NCBI RefSeq assembly: GCF_000426525.1
Contig: NZ_AUFN01000010.1
Span: forward strand, 434,001 to 498,000
Length of the DNA: 64,000 bases
Origin: Nocardioides alkalitolerans DSM 16699
Lineage (GTDB): Bacteria > Actinomycetota > Actinomycetes > Propionibacteriales > Nocardioidaceae
Direction: 5' to 3'
Of the stretch, positions 62,429 to 64,000 are shown piece after piece. The notes beneath the pieces are model-generated. The model was not told where the DNA came from, did not search any database, and saw only the letters and a program-made list of their open reading frames with translations. Positions within the stretch are counted from its first letter, which is position 1, and every line of letters starts with the position of its first letter. Made by a program: the position numbers and the translations under genes.

Positions 62429-63615
62429 GCGGGCGCCCGTCCGGACGCCCGCCTGAGCGCCCGTCCGTGCGGCCGCTCGTGGTGTGGGCCGCCGGTGTGC
62501 CGTGGGACGCGGTGCCCGGCACCGACCACCACCTCGTGCGTCGCCTCGCCCGCGACGTCGACGTCTGGTGGGTGGACCCGCCGGTCTCCGTGCTGCGCAC
62601 CGCGCGCCGTACGGCGGGGGCCGGCCCCCGCTGGCGCAGCGCCGCGGCGCCCGTCGCCGACGGCGTGACGCGCACGAGCGTCGTCAGCCCGCCCTTCCCG
62701 TCCCGCCCCGGTGGCCGGGTGGCGGCGCGGCTCGTGAGCGAGCTGGCCGTCCGCCGGGCGCTCGCCCGCGACGGCCGCACGCCGCTGGCCGTGGTCACGG
62801 CCCGGCCCGAGGACCACCTGGCCGGGGTGCCGACCCGGTGTCGCGTGCACTACGCGACCGACGACTTCGTGGCCGGCGCCGCGCTGCTGGGGCTCGACCC
62901 CCGACGGCTGGCGCGGGCCGAGCGGCGCAGCCTCGCGGCCGCCGACCTGGCCGTCGCGGTCTCACCGGAGATCCTCGACCGCTGGCCGTGGTCGATGCCC
63001 ACCCTGCTGCTGCCGAACGGCTGCGACAGCGAGCGCTACCGACCGGTGCCGGTCCCGGACGGCGGGCAGAGCGGCGGGGAGGCGGTCGCGGGCGTGGTCG
63101 GGCAGCTGTCGGCGCGCATCGACCTAGCCCTCCTCGAGGCCGTCGCGCGCCGGGGCCGCCCGCTGCTCCTGGTGGGTCCGGCCGACCGGTCCGTCGACCG
63201 CGCGCGCTTCGACGCCCTGGTCGCGCTCCCCCACGTCACCTGGACCGGGCGCCAGCCCGCCGAGGCGCTGCCCGACCTGCTGGGCCGGATGAAGGTGGGC
63301 CTCACGCCGTACACCGACACGCCCTTCAACCGCGCCAGCTTCCCGCTCAAGACGCTGGAGTACCTCGCCGCCGGCCGTGCCGTGGTCTCCACGCCGCTGC
63401 CCGCCGTCGCCGCCCTCGGCTCGCCGGCCGTGACGACGGCCGCCGACCCCGGCGACTTCGCCGACGCCGTCGACCGGGCGCTGCACGCCCCCGACGACGA
63501 GGCCACGGTGGCCGCCCGCAAGGCGTTCGCGGCCCGCCACGACTGGAGCCGCCGCGCCCGCGACCTGCTCGAGGCGATCGACGCGGTCGTGAGCCACGGC
63601 CCCGCCGACCGCTGA
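62425..63615 (+). CDS. GT4-like glycosyltransferase
   Basis: This 396-residue GT-B type protein has RPLVVWAAGVPWDAVPGTDHHL at the N-terminal donor-side edge, VVTARPEDHLAGVPTRCRVH and YATDDFVAGAALLG. The C-terminal donor site includes LLPNGCDSERYRPVP, GVVGQLSARIDLALLEAV and LKTLEYLAAGRAVVSTPLPA, the usual EYLAxGxPVVxT GT4 block. The GTG at 62425 is coupled to the ligase stop. It would add a sugar from a nucleotide donor to the growing lipid-linked chain or to teichuronic-type polymers. Acceptor unknown. Confidence 0.88.
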   Translation: MSGRPSGRPPERPSVRPLVVWAAGVPWDAVPGTDHHLVRRLARDVDVWWVDPPVSVLRTARRTAGAGPRWRSAAAPVADGVTRTSVVSPPFPSRPGGRVAARLVSELAVRRALARDGRTPLAVVTARPEDHLAGVPTRCRVHYATDDFVAGAALLGLDPRRLARAERRSLAAADLAVAVSPEILDRWPWSMPTLLLPNGCDSERYRPVPVPDGGQSGGEAVAGVVGQLSARIDLALLEAVARRGRPLLLVGPADRSVDRARFDALVALPHVTWTGRQPAEALPDLLGRMKVGLTPYTDTPFNRASFPLKTLEYLAAGRAVVSTPLPAVAALGSPAVTTAADPGDFADAVDRALHAPDDEATVAARKAFAARHDWSRRARDLLEAIDAVVSHGPADR

Positions 63616-63629
63616 TCCCCCGACGGACC

Positions 63630-64000
63630 TCAGGCCGGGCGGGCGTTGAAGTCGTCGCGGGCGCGGCGGCGGCGCAGGCGCGCGGCGTGCTGCTCGGCCT
63701 TGTAGGCGACGAGGCGTCCGGCGGTGGCCACGGCGGTCGAGACGGCGCTCGTACGGCGGCCGTGGCCGACGTCGGGGGCGGCGAGCGCGGCGGCGTACAC
63801 GCGCTCCTGCAGCCGGGCGGCGCGCTCCAGGCTGAAGCGCCCGACCACGAGCGCACGTCCCCAGGCACCGAGCAGGGCGCGACGCTCGGGGTCGCCGGCG
63901 AGGTCCGCGAGGATGCCGGCGAGGTGCGCCCGGGCCTCGTCGGCCGTGCGGTCGCCGACGCCGTAGAAGCCGCGCTGGAGGAAGTAGGGCAGCGTGCCCA
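63630..64000 (-). CDS. C-terminal part of a GT4-family glycosyltransferase
   Basis: Only the last 122 residues are in the window. They show YFLQRGFYGVGDRTADEARAH-type text (in pieces: FLQRGFYGVGD, ADEARAHLAGILADLAGDPE), then GAWGRALVVGRFSLERAARLQERVY. That is the end of a GT4 C-terminal lobe. A Lys/Arg-rich tail (AARLRRRRARDDFNARPA) may contact the membrane. It converges with the preceding glycosyltransferase gene across 14 bases. The N-terminal acceptor domain and the exact family lie outside the window. Confidence 0.72.
   Translation of the reverse strand, partial: GTLPYFLQRGFYGVGDRTADEARAHLAGILADLAGDPERRALLGAWGRALVVGRFSLERAARLQERVYAAALAAPDVGHGRRTSAVSTAVATAGRLVAYKAEQHAARLRRRRARDDFNARPA

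Overview
The window is a high-GC actinobacterial chromosome segment. Dense ATGA/GTGA stop-start overlaps, frequent GTG starts and the gene order argS-lysA-hom-thrC-thrB-rho-rpmE-prfA-prmC-tsaC-wecA suggest a Nocardioides-like member of the Nocardioidaceae; the genus is inferred. Supporting this are a mycobacterial-type fused 2-oxoglutarate decarboxylase (Kgd), a nickel superoxide dismutase and a Rho with a long Asn/Gly/Arg/Gln-rich insert. I saw no phage, insertion sequence, CRISPR array or rRNA.

Layout. 1-12.4 kb (minus strand) is housekeeping: the lysine/threonine operon, the rho-rpmE-prfA block and a WecA-type enzyme. A 40-codon reading frame is embedded between lysA and hom. 12.5-19.9 kb (mostly plus) carries tRNA-Arg(CCG), purT, several small conserved proteins and kgd. 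19.9-29.9 kb holds a receptor-type Ser/Thr kinase with a substrate-binding-protein sensor. It also holds a desaturase/reductase operon divergent from a FabR/DesT-like repressor, an SDR/MDR pair, malic enzyme and sodX/sodN. 30.0-32.6 kb is a compact quinone-reductase/Old-Yellow-Enzyme/MarR operon behind a palindromic operator.

32.6-45.0 kb is a complete arabinose system. A YtfQRT-YjfF-type sugar ABC importer, a LacI repressor, AraB, AraD and AraA form one minus-strand operon. An aldose epimerase and a second LacI paralog lie beside it. Three lac-operator-like palindromes tie the two transcription units together, and both repressors share the same recognition helix. 45.0-48.3 kb has a GntR regulator divergent from an ornithine-cyclodeaminase-like enzyme and a DapA-superfamily lyase, plus an orphan gene behind a perfect TTGAATCGATTCAA palindrome. 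48.6-52.6 kb contains a membrane histidine kinase and three related LuxR-type response regulators, two of them with degenerate receiver domains.

52.8-64 kb is a surface-polysaccharide locus. It encodes an anchored secreted protein, an MFS exporter, a secreted beta-propeller-like protein, a three-domain glycosyltransferase (WecG/TagA plus two GT2 modules), two Wzz-like proteins, a rhamnosyltransferase-like protein, an O-antigen-ligase-like protein and two GT4-like glycosyltransferases.

The most novel-looking items are the triple glycosyltransferase fusion, the receptor kinase with a periplasmic-binding-protein sensor, the two-repressor arabinose regulon, the FabR/DesT-like desaturase switch, the coupled small ORF between lysA and hom, and the atypical kinase/three-regulator cluster. 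All regulatory links are inferred from sequence alone.
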